In this document: one piece after another, positions 1-8,012 of the stretch | How the letters are laid out: each line of letters starts with the position of its first letter | Position numbering within the stretch: the first letter of the stretch is position 1 | From: Paracoccaceae bacterium | GTDB lineage: Bacteria > Pseudomonadota > Alphaproteobacteria > Rhodobacterales > Rhodobacteraceae | DNA: 64,000 nt | Assembly (NCBI GenBank): GCA_030750975.1 | Contig: JASMHC010000016.1 | Span: forward strand, 62,001 to 126,000 | Direction: 5' to 3' | Translations under genes and position numbers: made by a program | The notes under the pieces: model-generated | The model's input: only the letters and a program-made list of their open reading frames with translations | Databases searched by the model: none | What the model was told of the DNA's origin: nothing

Positions 1-994
1 CCGGCTGGCAGTGGAACGCGGGCATGCGGTGGTGAACCTTGATGCGCTGACCTATGCGGCCTGTCTTGATAACGTGGCCAGCGTGGCGGACAGCCCGCTT
101 TATGCGTTCGAGCATGCCGATATCCGCGACCGCGCGGCGCTTGACCGGATTTTTGACCGGCATCAACCGGAGGCGGTGATGCATCTGGCGGCCGAAAGCC
201 ACGTGGACCGCTCGATCGACGGGCCGGGCGATTTTATCGAGACGAATATTACCGGCACCTATAATATGCTGGAAGCTGCGCGGTCTTATTGGGTCGGGCA
301 AGGCAAGCCCGAGGCGTTTCGATTTCACCATATTTCAACGGACGAGGTATATGGCTCGCTCGGGGCGACAGGGATGTTCACCGAAGACACGCCCTATGAC
401 CCGCGCTCGCCTTATTCCGCGTCCAAGGCGTCAAGCGATCATCTGGTCCGCGCCTGGCATGAAACCTATGGTTTGCCGGTCGTCCTGACGAATTGCTCTA
501 ACAATTACGGGCCGTTTCATTTCCCTGAAAAGCTGATCCCCGTGGTGATCCTGAATGCGCTGGCCGGAAAAGACCTGCCGATTTATGGCGATGGATCGAA
601 TATCCGCGACTGGCTTTATGTCGAGGATCACGCAGACGCGCTGTTGCTTGTCGTCGAAAAGGGGCAAGTGGGACGAAGCTATAATATCGGCGGCGAGAAC
701 GAGCGCAGCAACTTGCAGCTGGTGCGGGCTTTGTGCACAATTCTGGACGAGATGCGGCCCAAGGCGCAAGGCAGCTATGCCGACCAGATCACCTTTGTCG
801 CCGATCGTCCGGGACATGATGCCCGCTATGCCATTGATCCGACACGTATCCGAACGGAACTGGGCTGGCGCCCGTCCGTGACGGTCGAGGAAGGCTTGCG
901 CAAAACGGTGCGGTGGTATCTTGAAAACGAAAGCTGGTGGAAAGCCCTGCAAAACCGCAAGGGCGTCGGCCAGCGGCTGGGGGTCACATCATGA
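1..994 (+). CDS. rfbB: dTDP-glucose 4,6-dehydratase, 5'-truncated by window start
   Basis: Converts dTDP-glucose to dTDP-4-keto-6-deoxyglucose, the second step of dTDP-L-rhamnose synthesis in the cytoplasm. The reading frame is open from the first bases (R-L-A precede the first possible GTG at 11), so about 20 N-terminal residues with the first part of the NAD-binding fold lie outside the window. Visible are the extended SDR features: the DEVYGS segment with the Asp-Glu catalytic pair, the YSASK motif (Tyr and Lys), and the [11 protein letters not shown] stretch typical of RfbB. The stop overlaps the next gene by ATGA. The family assignment is secure; the true start cannot be seen. Confidence 0.95.
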   Translation, partial: RLAVERGHAVVNLDALTYAACLDNVASVADSPLYAFEHADIRDRAALDRIFDRHQPEAVMHLAAESHVDRSIDGPGDFIETNITGTYNMLEAARSYWVGQGKPEAFRFHHISTDEVYGSLGATGMFTEDTPYDPRSPYSASKASSDHLVRAWHETYGLPVVLTNCSNNYGPFHFPEKLIPVVILNALAGKDLPIYGDGSNIRDWLYVEDHADALLLVVEKGQVGRSYNIGGENERSNLQLVRALCTILDEMRPKAQGSYADQITFVADRPGHDARYAIDPTRIRTELGWRPSVTVEEGLRKTVRWYLENESWWKALQNRKGVGQRLGVTS

Positions 995-2040
995 ACCTGC
1001 TGAAAGACAGCCCAAAGATCGGTGATCTTGCCCATGGGCGGGACAACAATTTCAATCTGATCCGCATGCTGGCGGCGTTCGGGGTCATGGTGTCCCATGC
1101 CTATCCATTGGCTCTTGGACCCGAGACAACGGAACCGTTCGAGACTTTTCTGAAAGGCGATAACCTTGGCAGGGCCAGCGTGTTCGCGTTTTTTGCGATT
1201 TCGGGCTTTTTCATCACCAAGAGTTTTCATTTCAAAACAAGCTTCGGCACCTTTGTCCGCGCACGGGTGCTCAGGCTGTTTCCGGCCCTGATCGTCATGA
1301 CCGTGATCGTGGCCATTCTGGGGGGGCTGTTTATCTCGGCCGATCCGGATTACTGGACGATTGCGCCGAAATACGTGGCGTGGATTATTACATTTCAGGG
1401 TCTGGTGTTCACCGGCGGCCCCAAGCTGCCCGGTATGTTTGCCGACAACATCTATCCGGATGCGGTGAATGGTTCCTTGTGGACATTGCGCTATGAGGTT
1501 CTGTGCTACATCGGCGTCGCCATAGCCGGATTGCTGGGGATTTTCCTGCGTCCCAGGCTGTTTCTGGCGCTGGCCATCGCCTATGTCGCGCTTTACCTGA
1601 TTGTTCCGATGTATACGGGCCGGCCGGTTATCACGACCATGCTGTATATCGGCATCCCCTTTGTCTTCGGCGCGGGGTTCTTTGTGTTCCGCGACCAGAT
1701 ACCGCTGACGATCTGGGGGGCGCTGTTGCTGTCGGTTCTGGTGGTGTTGCTGCGCCCGACAATTCTGTTCCTGCCGACATTCATGCTGGCACTGGCCTAT
1801 TGGGTGTTCCTGCTGGGCTATGCGAATATTCCGGCGTTGAAGCAGTACAACCGGCTGGGCGATTATTCCTACGGGTTTTATATCTATGCTTTCCCCGTGC
1901 AACAGCTTGGCAGCATGCTGGGTTTCACCACGCCGTTAAGCAATATCCTTTTCGCCTTTCCGGTTACGATGATCCTGTCGGCCCTGTCATGGCATTTGCT
2001 GGAAGCCCCGGCATTGACGTTGAAAGCGTCACGCGCATGA
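991..2040 (+). CDS. Acyltransferase-3 (OafA/YrhL-type) membrane protein
   Basis: A 349-residue integral membrane protein of the acyltransferase-3 family, which O-acylates (often O-acetylates) surface sugars. It begins with the family pattern [21 protein letters not shown], where the Arg and the His about ten residues later form the conserved R-x10-H motif. Roughly ten hydrophobic segments follow. The ATG at 991 is preferred over an earlier in-frame start at 937 because it overlaps the rfbB stop (ATGA). Lying between rfbB and rfbD, it probably acylates the rhamnose-containing polysaccharide made by this cluster. The acceptor sugar is inference. Confidence 0.85.
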   Translation: MNLLKDSPKIGDLAHGRDNNFNLIRMLAAFGVMVSHAYPLALGPETTEPFETFLKGDNLGRASVFAFFAISGFFITKSFHFKTSFGTFVRARVLRLFPALIVMTVIVAILGGLFISADPDYWTIAPKYVAWIITFQGLVFTGGPKLPGMFADNIYPDAVNGSLWTLRYEVLCYIGVAIAGLLGIFLRPRLFLALAIAYVALYLIVPMYTGRPVITTMLYIGIPFVFGAGFFVFRDQIPLTIWGALLLSVLVVLLRPTILFLPTFMLALAYWVFLLGYANIPALKQYNRLGDYSYGFYIYAFPVQQLGSMLGFTTPLSNILFAFPVTMILSALSWHLLEAPALTLKASRA

Positions 2041-2885
2041 TTTTGGTCTTTGGCAAATCCGGTCAGGTGGCGACCGAGCTTCAAAGACAGGGCCGGGTCA
2101 CGGCACTGGGCCGCGAGGATGCGGATTTAAGCGATCCCGATGCCTGCGCCCGGGCCATCCGGCAGGCTGGCGCAAGCTCGGTGATCAACGCGGCGGCCTA
2201 TACGGCAGTGGACAAGGCCGAAGAGGACGAGGCCCTGGCCAATGTGATTAACGGCGATGCGCCGGGCGCCATGGCGCGCGCTTGCGCGGCGCTGGGCATA
2301 CCGTTTTTGCATGTATCAACCGATTACGTATTCGCCGGAGACGGAACATCGGCCAGAACCGAGGAGGATCCGGTTGCGCCGCCAAATGCCTATGGCCGGT
2401 CGAAATTGTCGGGCGAACGGCAGGTGGCCGCCGCCAGAGGCAACTGGGCCATTCTGCGCACCTCTTGGGTGTTTTCGGCACATGGCCATAATTTCGTTAA
2501 AACCATGTTAAGGCTTTCGGAAAGCCATCAGGCCCTGAAGATCGTGAACGATCAGACCGGCGGACCAACCCCCGCCGCCGCGATTGCCGCCGCCCTTCTG
2601 GTGATGGCGAATGCCATGCAAAAAGGCCAGACAGGCGGGGTCTATCATTTTGCCGGCAAACCCGATCTGTCCTGGGCCGAATTCGCGAAAGAAATCTTCC
2701 GCCAGTCCGGGCGGGTGGTTGATGTTACGGGCATACCGACCAGCGCCTATCCGACACCGGCTGTCCGGCCGCTGAATTCGCGGCTGGAATGTTCAAAAAT
2801 CCGGCGCGATTTTGGTATTGAGCCGCCCGACTGGAAAGCCGGTCTGGCGCAGGTTTTACGAGATTTGAAAGTGAGTGCAGCATGA
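2037..2885 (+). CDS. rfbD: dTDP-4-dehydrorhamnose reductase
   Basis: Catalyses the last step of dTDP-L-rhamnose synthesis using NAD(P)H. The 282-residue product has the N-terminal Rossmann motif VFGKSGQVATEL, the STDYVFAG segment and the catalytic YGRSK (YxxxK). Its length is normal for the family. The ATG at 2037 overlaps the acyltransferase stop and the 3' end overlaps rfbA, so the genes form one translationally coupled operon. An open frame runs upstream to 1503 in the same register but lies inside the acyltransferase gene and is not coding. Confidence 0.95.
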   Translation: MILVFGKSGQVATELQRQGRVTALGREDADLSDPDACARAIRQAGASSVINAAAYTAVDKAEEDEALANVINGDAPGAMARACAALGIPFLHVSTDYVFAGDGTSARTEEDPVAPPNAYGRSKLSGERQVAAARGNWAILRTSWVFSAHGHNFVKTMLRLSESHQALKIVNDQTGGPTPAAAIAAALLVMANAMQKGQTGGVYHFAGKPDLSWAEFAKEIFRQSGRVVDVTGIPTSAYPTPAVRPLNSRLECSKIRRDFGIEPPDWKAGLAQVLRDLKVSAA

Positions 2886-3754
2886 CCAACCGCAAAGGCA
2901 TCATTCTGGCCGGGGGATCGGGCACGCGGCTTTATCCCATCACCATGGGCCTGTCGAAACAATTGCTGCCCATCTATGACAAGCCGATGATCTATTACCC
3001 GATATCGGTTCTGATGCTGGGTGGCATACGCGAGGTTGCGATCATCACCACGCCGCAGGATCAGGAACAGTTCCAGCGGATGCTGGGCGACGGGCATCAA
3101 TGGGGCATGTCCTTCACCTATATCGTCCAACCATCGCCTGACGGGCTGGCGCAGGCCTTCATTCTGGCCGAAGATTTTCTTGCGGGCGCCCCGTCGGCGC
3201 TGGTGCTGGGCGACAATATCTTCTTTGGTCACGGGTTGCCGGACCTGCTGAGACGCGCGGACCAGAAAACCGGGGGCGGAACGGTGTTTGGCTATCGCGT
3301 GAAAGACCCCGAACGCTATGGCGTGGTCGGGTTTGACGCGGATGGCAAGGCCGAAACGATCATCGAGAAACCGGACCGGCCCCCGTCAAATTTCGCGGTG
3401 ACGGGCCTTTATTTTCTTGACGAAACCGCACCAGAGCGTGCCAGACAGGTAAAACCCTCGGCGCGGGGCGAGCTTGAGATCACATCGCTGCTCGAGCTGT
3501 ATCTGCGCGAAGGCAGTCTTAGCGTTGAGCGGATGGGGCGCGGCTATGCCTGGCTGGATACCGGCACCCATGCCAGCCTTTTGGACGCGGGAAATTTCGT
3601 GCGCACGCTCGAGGAACGTCAGGGTCTGCAAACCGGATCACCGGACGAGATCGCGTTTGCCAATGGCTGGATTGACGAAGGACAGCTGCGCCAGCGTGCA
3701 GAGATGTTCGGCAAGAATGCCTATGGCAGATATCTGCTTGGGCTGATCAGGTAA
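2882..3754 (+). CDS. rfbA: Glucose-1-phosphate thymidylyltransferase
   Basis: Makes dTDP-glucose from dTTP and glucose-1-phosphate, the first committed step of dTDP-rhamnose synthesis. The 290-residue protein shows the nucleotidyltransferase signature LAGGSGTRLYPIT near the N-terminus, the LGDNIFFGHG metal-site segment, and EKPDRPPSNFAVTGLYF in the sugar-binding region. Full length. It is the last gene of the plus-strand operon, and its last 8 bases overlap the convergent DUF2478 gene. The fourth rhamnose gene, rfbC (3,5-epimerase), is not in the window and may lie upstream of rfbB. Confidence 0.96.
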   Translation: MTNRKGIILAGGSGTRLYPITMGLSKQLLPIYDKPMIYYPISVLMLGGIREVAIITTPQDQEQFQRMLGDGHQWGMSFTYIVQPSPDGLAQAFILAEDFLAGAPSALVLGDNIFFGHGLPDLLRRADQKTGGGTVFGYRVKDPERYGVVGFDADGKAETIIEKPDRPPSNFAVTGLYFLDETAPERARQVKPSARGELEITSLLELYLREGSLSVERMGRGYAWLDTGTHASLLDAGNFVRTLEERQGLQTGSPDEIAFANGWIDEGQLRQRAEMFGKNAYGRYLLGLIR

Positions 3755-4244
3755 TGTCAGAGAACCAGTCGTTCAACCCGTCAAACGTGGCGTTGAGCGG
3801 AACGGCAAATTCGCCCGCGAAGTCCAGGAAATCCTTGTGCAGCGCCGGGTTCACACCCAGCAAAACCGGGATCGCGTGATCAAGCGCCTGCACGATCACA
3901 TCCCGAAACCCCTGACCATCCCGTTCCTGTTTTCCGAATTTGTTGAGGATCAGCAAAGCCTCGTCACCGCGCATCGCGTCGGCAACCGCATGTGCGGCAA
4001 TCTCAAGCCCTTCGGCATCCAGACGACAGCCGGTTGCATGGGGGCCAAGCTCTTGCGAGATTTTGATCACGCGGCCATTCGCCAACAGCTCGACCAGCAT
4101 CGGGCGGCGGCCGGTTTCGCAATCGCCGTCATTGATCTGAACCGCTCCGGCCAGTTTTACGCCGTCGCTTTGCAGATGTCGCGCGAAACGCTCAAGCAGT
4201 CGGTCGCTGGCACCTCTTCCATCCGTGGCAATGTATCCCAGCAT
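3747..4244 (-). CDS. DUF2478 family protein, putative nucleotide-binding, Mo-associated
   Basis: A 165-residue protein of the DUF2478 family, often found beside molybdate or molybdopterin genes. Its biochemical role is not established. The N-terminus MLGYIATDGRGASD, the central LDAEGLEIAAHAVADA and the GDEALLILNKFGKQE segment resemble a degenerate P-loop NTPase fold. I place the start at the ATG at 4244, which has a GGGA ribosome-binding site about 7 bases ahead; an in-frame ATG at 4268 has none. It is divergent from fdhD across 92 bases and convergent with rfbA, and probably belongs functionally to the cofactor block to its right. Confidence 0.75.
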   Translation of the reverse strand: MLGYIATDGRGASDRLLERFARHLQSDGVKLAGAVQINDGDCETGRRPMLVELLANGRVIKISQELGPHATGCRLDAEGLEIAAHAVADAMRGDEALLILNKFGKQERDGQGFRDVIVQALDHAIPVLLGVNPALHKDFLDFAGEFAVPLNATFDGLNDWFSDIT

Positions 4245-4336
4245 GGTCGTCCCGTGATTGGATCGCATCGCGCAAAGGCCGCTTGCACAGGGCCAAGGGC
4301 GAATTCATAGTAAGTGGCGCACAGGAACCCGATGTC

Positions 4337-5206
4337 ATGCCAGATTTCAAGCCCATTCTGCCCAAACCCGAAGATCCGCGCCTGACCCGCGAGGTGGAAG
4401 GCGTCGACCATCTGGGGCAAGTGGTGGAAACCCCGGTGGTCGAGGAACGGCCCTTGACGATCTATCTGAACCGGCAGGAAATCGTGACGGCGATGACGAT
4501 CGGCGACTACCCCGACCTGCTGGCGCTGGGGTTTTTGCGCAATCAGGGCATGCTGCTGGCCGACGACCAGGTGACCGGCGTTGATTACGATGAAGAGCTG
4601 GAAACCGTCGTTGTGCGAACCGAACGTCAAACCAGCTATGAAGACAAGCTGGCCCGCAAGACCCGAACATCCGGCTGTGCCGTCGGCACCGTTTTCGGCG
4701 ACATGATGGAAGGGCTTGAGGGGGTCAGATTGCCGAAGGGGCAGGTGCGCACGTCCGATCTTTATGCTTTGGCCAAGGCGATCAACACCGTGCCGTCGCT
4801 TTATCTGAAATCAGGGGCCATTCACGGCTCGGTTCTGTGCGAAGAGAACCGGGTGCTGGCGTATTTTGAGGATGTCGGGCGGCATAACGCGGTGGACAAG
4901 CTGGCGGGGTTGATGTTCCGTGATCAGATCAAGGCCGAAGGCAAGCTGCTTTATACGACGGGGCGGCTGACCTCGGAAATGGTGATCAAGACCGCCCAGA
5001 TGGGGATTCCGGTGCTGGTGTCCCGATCCGGCTTTACCGCCTGGGGGGTCGAGATTGCGCGGCAGGTGGGCCTGACCTTGATCGGCCGGATGCGGGGCCA
5101 GCGGTTTGTTTGCCTGTCCGGCCATGACCGCCTGCTGCGCGATGCCGACCTGACCCGCGTTGCGGATGACCCGAAATCGGCCCGAAGGAAAGCCGCGCAT
5201 GACTGA
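4337..5206 (+). CDS. fdhD: Formate dehydrogenase accessory sulfurtransferase FdhD (FdsC)
   Basis: FdhD passes sulfur from IscS to the molybdenum (or tungsten) bis-MGD cofactor of formate dehydrogenase. The 289-residue product has the family blocks RPLTIYLNRQEI, SGAIHGSVLC, EDVGRHNAVDKL and TTGRLTSEMV. The loop that holds a C-x-x-C pair in Escherichia coli reads TSGCAVGT here, so only one cysteine remains; single-Cys versions are, as I recall, common in alphaproteobacteria. The start at 4337 has AGGA upstream and fits the usual length; an earlier frame start at 4283 lacks a good site. First gene of an overlapping run with mobA and mobB-moeA. Confidence 0.93.
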   Translation: MPDFKPILPKPEDPRLTREVEGVDHLGQVVETPVVEERPLTIYLNRQEIVTAMTIGDYPDLLALGFLRNQGMLLADDQVTGVDYDEELETVVVRTERQTSYEDKLARKTRTSGCAVGTVFGDMMEGLEGVRLPKGQVRTSDLYALAKAINTVPSLYLKSGAIHGSVLCEENRVLAYFEDVGRHNAVDKLAGLMFRDQIKAEGKLLYTTGRLTSEMVIKTAQMGIPVLVSRSGFTAWGVEIARQVGLTLIGRMRGQRFVCLSGHDRLLRDADLTRVADDPKSARRKAAHD

Positions 5207-5849
5207 GCATATCGTCGGGATAATTCTGGCCGGAGGGCGGGCCACGCGGATGGGCGGAGGTGACAAATGCCTGATGCCCTTGACGGATAAGGCCAACCTG
5301 CTGGACGTGGTGATCAAGCGGCTTGATCGGCAGGTCGAAGCGATGGCGCTGAACGCCAATGGCGATCCAGCCCGCTTTGCCAATTATGGCTTGCCGGTGC
5401 TGGCGGACGATGTAGACGGCTTTGCCGGTCCGCTGGCCGGCATCCTTGCCGGTCTCGACTGGGCGGCTGGTTTGGGTGCAAGCCATGTCGTCTCGGTCGC
5501 GGCCGACACGCCGTTTTTCCCGCGCGATCTGGTGCCACGGCTTTACGAAAACCGAGGCCCCGAGGGGCTGGCGCTGGCTGCAAATTATGATGAGAATGGC
5601 AATTATTGGCGGCAACCGACCTTTGGTATCTGGCCGGTCGCGCTGCGCGGGGCGCTGAGGGCGGCGCTGTTGGACGGAATGCGGAAAATTGTCCTTTGGA
5701 CCGATACGCATCAGGCGGGTGAGGCTGTCTTTGGGTCGGCAGACGGCAGCGGCGCAACCGTGGCCGGGGTCGATCCGTTTTTCAACGTGAACACGCCCGA
5801 GGATCTGCAAAAGGCGCAGCACTTGGCACGGCATAGGGGCAGGGCATGA
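5199..5849 (+). CDS. mobA: Molybdenum cofactor guanylyltransferase MobA
   Basis: Adds GMP to molybdopterin to give the MGD form used by formate dehydrogenase. The 216-residue product carries the GTP-binding signature LAGGRATRMGGGDKCL at its N-terminus and a DDVDGFAGPLAGIL segment typical of MobA. The ATG at 5199 overlaps the end of fdhD, and the 3' end overlaps the next gene by ATGA, so the three genes are translationally coupled. SoxC, the other molybdoenzyme in the window, uses undecorated Moco, so MobA serves the formate dehydrogenase rather than sox. Confidence 0.94.
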   Translation: MTEHIVGIILAGGRATRMGGGDKCLMPLTDKANLLDVVIKRLDRQVEAMALNANGDPARFANYGLPVLADDVDGFAGPLAGILAGLDWAAGLGASHVVSVAADTPFFPRDLVPRLYENRGPEGLALAANYDENGNYWRQPTFGIWPVALRGALRAALLDGMRKIVLWTDTHQAGEAVFGSADGSGATVAGVDPFFNVNTPEDLQKAQHLARHRGRA

Positions 5850-7603
5850 AAGTGTTTGGCGTCACCGGATGGAAGAACGGCGGCAAAACCGGTCTGGTGG
5901 AACGGCTTGTGTCGGAACTGACCGCGCGGGGGCATAGGGTTGCGACGATCAAACACGCCCATCACGTGGCCGACGTCGATCATGAAGGCACCGACACCTA
6001 TCGTCACCGCGCGGCGGGGGCCAGGCAGGTGATCCTGTCGTCGCCCTTGCGCTGGGCAAATATGACCGAGCTTCATGGCGATGACGAACCCAGCTTGGAC
6101 ACGCTTCTGGCACGGATTGACGAGGCGGATATCGTTTTGGTCGAGGGTTACAAATCCGAGAACCACCCGAAGATCGAGGCGTATCGCGACGAGAACGGCA
6201 AATCCCCGTTGGCTTTGACCAACGCCACCGTCGTGGCCGTGGCCGCAAAGACCCGGTTGGACCTGCCGGTGCCGGTGCTTGATCTGGACGATACTTCAGC
6301 GATTGCGGATTTTGTTGCCGAATTTGTCGGGCTGGCACCGACGCCGAAAGGCAGGACGCTGCGCAACGATTGCTTTGCCTTGCCGCCGGGTGTCGACTGG
6401 GTGCCGGTAGAGGACGCCCTGAACCGGCTGCGCACCCGGCTTGTGCCGGTTGCTGACATGGAAACTCTTGATGTGCGCGATGGATGCGATCGCATCCTTG
6501 CCGCAGATGCCATCGCCATTCGGCCAAACCCGCCTGCTGCCAATTCCGCCGTGGATGGGTACGGGTTTGCCCATAAGGCGCTGTCTGGCGGCAAGACGAG
6601 TTTGCCTTTGGTCGATGGTCGGGCCGCGGCCGGTGCGCCTTTTGCGGGGCGGGTGCGCGACGGCCATGCGCTGCGGATTTTGACCGGCGCGATTATTCCC
6701 GACGGGGTGGATACCGTCGTTCTGGAAGAAGATGTTCAGGCGGCAAACGGCCAGATCAGTTTTGACGGAGCTGTGAAAAAGGGCAGCAATACGCGCAAGG
6801 CGGGCGAGGATGTGCAAAGCGGCGAGGTGGTGATCAAGGCAGGCCACGCATTGCGCCCTGCCGATCTGGCATTGCTGACCGCGGTCGGGGTCCGATCCGT
6901 CGATGTTCGCAAGCCGTTAAGAATTGGCGTTTTGTCCACCGGCGACGAAATTCTGGATCGCCCGATTGAGCGGCCAAAGGATCACAGGATCTTTGACGCG
7001 AACCGGCCCATGCTGCTGTCACTGGCCGCAAAATGGGGGCACGTGGCGGTTGATATGGGGGTGGCCCGCGACGACGAGGATGAGATCAGGAAGCGTCTGG
7101 ACGATTTCGCGGGAAAAGTTGACGTGATCCTGACCTCGGGCGGGGCTTCGGCCGGGGACGAGGATCACGTCTCGAAATTGCTCAGAACACATGGATCGCT
7201 GACCAGTTGGCGGGTCGCGATCAAACCGGGCCGGCCTTTGGCGATGGCGATGTGGCAGGGGGTGCCGGTATTCGGCCTGCCGGGCAATCCCGTGGCGGCC
7301 TTTGTCTGCGCGCTGGTCTTTGCCCGTCCGGCATTGTCATTGCTTGCCGGGTCGGGTTGGAAAATGCCCGCCGGGTTCATGGTGCCGGCGGCCTTTACCA
7401 AGGCCAAAAAGCCGGGACGCCGCGAATTTCTTCGGGCGCGTTTGAACGATCAGGGGCAGGCAGAGGTTTTCAAGTCCGAAGGGTCGGGCCGGATTTCCGG
7501 GCTGGTCTGGGCCGACGGGCTGGTCGAGCTTGCCGATCAGGCCGCCGAGATCAGCCATGGCACAATGGTCCGCTATATCCCGTTGGGAAGTTACGGGATC
7601 TAA
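5846..7603 (+). CDS. MobB-MoeA fusion: Mo-cofactor GTP-binding adaptor and Mo/W insertase
   Basis: A 585-residue fusion. Residues about 1-165 are MobB, with a P-loop (GWKNGGKT, Lys14) and the IKHAHHVADVDHEGTDTYRH block. Residues about 185-585 are MoeA, the enzyme that ligates molybdate or tungstate to adenylylated molybdopterin, with NSAVDGYGF, STGDEI, TSGGASAGDEDHV and FGLPGNPVAAF motifs. The join is a short linker with no frame break, so this is a genuine fusion rather than two overlapping genes. It overlaps mobA by ATGA and ends the fdhD-mobA-mobB/moeA operon. MobB-MoeA fusions occur in other Rhodobacterales. Confidence 0.93.
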   Translation: MKVFGVTGWKNGGKTGLVERLVSELTARGHRVATIKHAHHVADVDHEGTDTYRHRAAGARQVILSSPLRWANMTELHGDDEPSLDTLLARIDEADIVLVEGYKSENHPKIEAYRDENGKSPLALTNATVVAVAAKTRLDLPVPVLDLDDTSAIADFVAEFVGLAPTPKGRTLRNDCFALPPGVDWVPVEDALNRLRTRLVPVADMETLDVRDGCDRILAADAIAIRPNPPAANSAVDGYGFAHKALSGGKTSLPLVDGRAAAGAPFAGRVRDGHALRILTGAIIPDGVDTVVLEEDVQAANGQISFDGAVKKGSNTRKAGEDVQSGEVVIKAGHALRPADLALLTAVGVRSVDVRKPLRIGVLSTGDEILDRPIERPKDHRIFDANRPMLLSLAAKWGHVAVDMGVARDDEDEIRKRLDDFAGKVDVILTSGGASAGDEDHVSKLLRTHGSLTSWRVAIKPGRPLAMAMWQGVPVFGLPGNPVAAFVCALVFARPALSLLAGSGWKMPAGFMVPAAFTKAKKPGRREFLRARLNDQGQAEVFKSEGSGRISGLVWADGLVELADQAAEISHGTMVRYIPLGSYGI

Positions 7604-7628
7604 GGGCGTCGCGGGCAAGGGCCTTTGA

Positions 7629-7856
7629 TCAGGCTTTCTTGATGAAATAGGCCGTGTGGCCGTCGCAATCCTGACTTCCAAGAAATATGTGGCCGCTTTC
7701 ATTGCAGAAATGCGGAACGTCCACCGCGGCTGCCGGATCGCTGGCAAGAAGCTTGATAACGGTTCCCGCCCGCATCGGCATGCTGCGTTTGCGCAGCCGT
7801 AACACGGGCAGCGGGCAAAGCAGGCCGATCGCGTCGATTTCCTCGTCGAAATTCAT
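7629..7856 (-). CDS. TusA/SirA-family sulfur carrier protein
   Basis: A 75-residue protein with the TusA fold. The Cys-Pro motif is LLCPLPVLRLRKR, with the active cysteine at about residue 14 that would carry a persulfide. It is convergent with mobB-moeA and divergent from the formate dehydrogenase genes. TusA proteins deliver sulfur for tRNA thiolation, molybdenum cofactor sulfuration or sulfur oxidation. Being beside fdhD and the formate dehydrogenase, a role in sulfur delivery to the cofactor is the simplest reading, but the sox cluster 8 kb away makes a sulfur-oxidation role possible. Confidence 0.85.
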   Translation of the reverse strand: MNFDEEIDAIGLLCPLPVLRLRKRSMPMRAGTVIKLLASDPAAAVDVPHFCNESGHIFLGSQDCDGHTAYFIKKA

Positions 7857-8012
7857 GCCGCTGATCTAAGTGGTGACGGGGGGAATGTCCATCCATTCGG
7901 CAATAGAAGATATTTATTAAACAACGGAAGTTTGATATTGAAATTGGGATTGAACTTCTTCAACTGGGATTTGGACTACAAAAGATTTGGCCTTGTGAAA
8001 AAGGAATTTGGC

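Noticed and set aside
1503-2036. Coding extension in front of rfbD
   Set aside because: It runs inside the acyltransferase gene in another frame; rfbD homology begins at the ATG at 2037.
7932-8012. Extended N-terminus for the formate dehydrogenase beta subunit
   Set aside because: The extra residues do not fit the NuoE family, and a good ribosome-binding site directly precedes ATG 8013.
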